From Massilia sp. 9I (GTDB lineage: Bacteria; Pseudomonadota; Gammaproteobacteria; Burkholderiales; Burkholderiaceae_D): 64,000 nt of DNA. The stretch spans positions 383,651 to 447,650 of the forward strand of contig NZ_LR733275.1 in assembly GCF_902506415.1 (NCBI RefSeq), in the 5' to 3' direction. Under the pieces are notes generated by a model. The model saw only the letters and a list, made by a program, of their open reading frames with translations. It had not been told where the DNA came from and ran no database searches. The translations under genes and the position numbers were made by a program. Positions 62,545 to 64,000 of the stretch are shown one piece after another. The first letter of the stretch is position 1. The number at the start of each line of letters is the position of its first letter.

Positions 62545-64000
62545 TCACTCCTCAAGCTTGCGCTGATTCGCAATCACATCCGCCAGCCGCGTCACCGCCT
62601 GTGAGGCCGACGCCGGCGGCATCTGCTTGAACCTTCCCAGTACTTCGCGCGTGATGTTCACCGAGGCCACGCGGTGCTCGGCTTCCGCCTTGCGCTCGCC
62701 GATGGCCCGCTCGGTAGCGCCGAGTTCCTGCGTATGCTCATCGAAGCGCTGCGACTCCAGGTCGGCCAGCTGCTTGCGTGCATCCGCCATGCGCTGGGTC
62801 GCCTCGGCCGCCTTGCGCTGCATCTCGGCATGGCGCTGGGCGTGCGCCAAGAGCGCGCGCTGGGCTTCGCGCTTCTCGACGGCCGCCTGCAGCGCCGCCT
62901 GTTCCAGCACCTCGCGCTCGCGCGCCAGCCTGGCCTGTTCTTCTTCGGCGGCAGCACGGGTCTGGGCGGCCTGGGCCGCAGCCTGTTCCGACGCCAGCCG
63001 CGCCGATGCCGCCTCGTTGGCGCGCGCATCCGACGCCGCCTGCTGGCGCTGTGCAGCCAGCTTGCGCTCCACCAGGGCCAGCGATTCGCGCGCCGCCTCA
63101 GTCGCGGCACGTTCTTCAAGGATCGCCGCATCCAGTAGCGCCTGCTGGCGCCGCTCGGCCTCGGCCCGCTCGGCCTGCACCTGCGCCAGTTCGGCCGCAC
63201 GGCGCGCCTGCGCCTGCTGGGCCGCGGCGGCCGCTTCGGCATGCTCCGCTTCTGCGATGGCGGCGTGCGCCTGGGCCCGCTGCGCTTCCAACGCAGCCTG
63301 CTGCGCCGCTTCGGCACGCTGCTCGGCCTCCACCTGTTCCCGTAGCTGGGCGCTGGCCGCCTGCGCCGCCTGTTCGCGCGCCTGGGCAGCCTGCGTCAGT
63401 TCCTGCTCGGCCAGCAGGCGTTCCTGCTCGCGCGCCAGGGCCGCTTCCTCGGCGGCCGCACGCTCGCGCTCGGCCTGGGCCAGCCGTTCGGCCTGCTCGG
63501 CGCGCTGGCGGGCCGCTTCCACGGCCTGCTGCTGGACCTCGGCCTGCTGCCGCACGGCAGCCATCGCCGCCTCTTCCAATGCGTTTTCCTGCGCCTTGGC
63601 CTCGGCCGCCTGCACCGCGAGACGCGCGCGTTCCTCGAACAGGGCGCGTTCGCGTTGTTCTTCCTCGGCCTGGCGGCGGGCGGCTTGCGCCGCCGCTTCC
63701 TCGGCCGCGGCGCGCACGCGCGCATGGTCGGCGGCGACGGCTTCGGCTTCCACCCGCGCCCTCACCTGCTCGCTCGCCTCTTCCTCGGCACGCGCGCGTT
63801 CCTCGGACACCTCGCGCAGCTTGCGGTCGGCTTCGATGCGGGCCTCGGTCGCGGCCAGGATGCGGGTTTCCGCCTCGCGCCGGGCCTCGGCGCTGGCGGC
63901 GGCCATCTGTTCCATGCGCTCGCGGTGGGTGGCGGCGTCGCGCAGCTCCTTCTCAGCCTGAAGGCGCATGCGCAGCGATTGCGCGGCAACGCGCTCGGAC
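62545..64000 (-). CDS. Long Ala/Glu/Arg coiled-coil protein (5' part cut by the window edge)
   Basis: The visible part is at least 474 residues plus 10 more open codons to the edge, so the true start is outside the window. Almost the whole chain is a continuous Ala/Glu/Arg/Gln helix with heptad-like spacing (QAEEEQRERALFEERARLAVQAAEAKAQ and many similar units), typical of a long coiled coil. Only the last 50 residues change character: VNITREVLGRFKQMPPASASQAVTRLADVIANQRKL. I do not recognise the family; TolA-like or filament-forming helical proteins look similar by composition alone. The opposite strand also has an open frame but its translation is Ser/Arg/Ala-biased and is a shadow. Confidence 0.7.
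   Translation of the reverse strand, partial: SERVAAQSLRMRLQAEKELRDAATHRERMEQMAAASAEARREAETRILAATEARIEADRKLREVSEERARAEEEASEQVRARVEAEAVAADHARVRAAAEEAAAQAARRQAEEEQRERALFEERARLAVQAAEAKAQENALEEAAMAAVRQQAEVQQQAVEAARQRAEQAERLAQAERERAAAEEAALAREQERLLAEQELTQAAQAREQAAQAASAQLREQVEAEQRAEAAQQAALEAQRAQAHAAIAEAEHAEAAAAAQQAQARRAAELAQVQAERAEAERRQQALLDAAILEERAATEAARESLALVERKLAAQRQQAASDARANEAASARLASEQAAAQAAQTRAAAEEEQARLAREREVLEQAALQAAVEKREAQRALLAHAQRHAEMQRKAAEATQRMADARKQLADLESQRFDEHTQELGATERAIGERKAEAEHRVASVNITREVLGRFKQMPPASASQAVTRLADVIANQRKLEE

Overview
The window is ordinary, gene-dense chromosome from a GC-rich betaproteobacterium. It most resembles Oxalobacteraceae (Massilia/Telluria-like, Burkholderiales). 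The evidence is gene order and protein character: dnaX-ybaB-recR beside the SRP RNA gene, glyA-nrdR followed by riboflavin genes and nusB, a complete ybgC-tolQRAB-pal-cpoB cluster beside a tRNA-Lys, and many two-component and c-di-GMP proteins. The genus is an inference from family resemblance; no search was run.

Layout. 0-8 kb: tRNA-Ser(CGA), then a membrane hybrid histidine kinase immediately followed by a REC-PAS-GGDEF-EAL response regulator, then a penicillin-acylase family enzyme on the other strand; nested REP-like inverted repeats between them supply the stop codons of both flanking genes. 8-16 kb: a small lipoprotein, a glycosyltransferase/DUF2334 deacetylase pair, recR-ybaB-dnaX, the 4.5S SRP RNA, a DJ-1/PfpI protein and ubiD. 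16-19 kb: a lytic transglycosylase behind a good promoter and a 313-nt structured leader, an unrecognised secreted protein and a GNAT protein. 19-34 kb: nusB, ribH, ribBA (with a degenerate GTP-cyclohydrolase half), ribE and ribD on the minus strand, split by a plus-strand REC-GAF-PAS-GGDEF-EAL protein and an M16 protease; then five minor type IV pilin genes, nrdR and glyA. A ZTP riboswitch can be read in the glyA leader. 34-41 kb: ydfG, the Tol-Pal cluster and tRNA-Lys(UUU). 41-51 kb: small exported and membrane proteins, a chemoreceptor, the cystine carrier tcyP, a histidine phosphatase with nnrD, a Thr/Gly-repeat lipoprotein, and a Gfo/Idh-SDR pair divergent from a TetR regulator. 51-64 kb: a 1395-residue double hybrid kinase, an RND pump with its fusion protein, a divergent-PAP2 protein, a DUF475/TerC-like membrane protein, a small membrane-anchored protein and a long coiled-coil protein cut by the window edge.

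How the parts work together. Two modules dominate: housekeeping (riboflavin, SRP, replication/recombination, one-carbon metabolism, Tol-Pal envelope constriction) and signalling (two hybrid kinases, two c-di-GMP turnover proteins, one chemoreceptor, type IV pilus minor pilins), which fits a surface-motile, environmentally responsive bacterium. I saw no prophage, insertion sequence, CRISPR array, toxin-antitoxin pair or defence island. I did not find a clearly new multi-gene system. The most open signals are the two long leaders (upstream of the transglycosylase and of a 59-residue membrane protein), the 18-bp perfect palindrome at 60666, the double-kinase architecture and the Thr/Gly-repeat lipoprotein.
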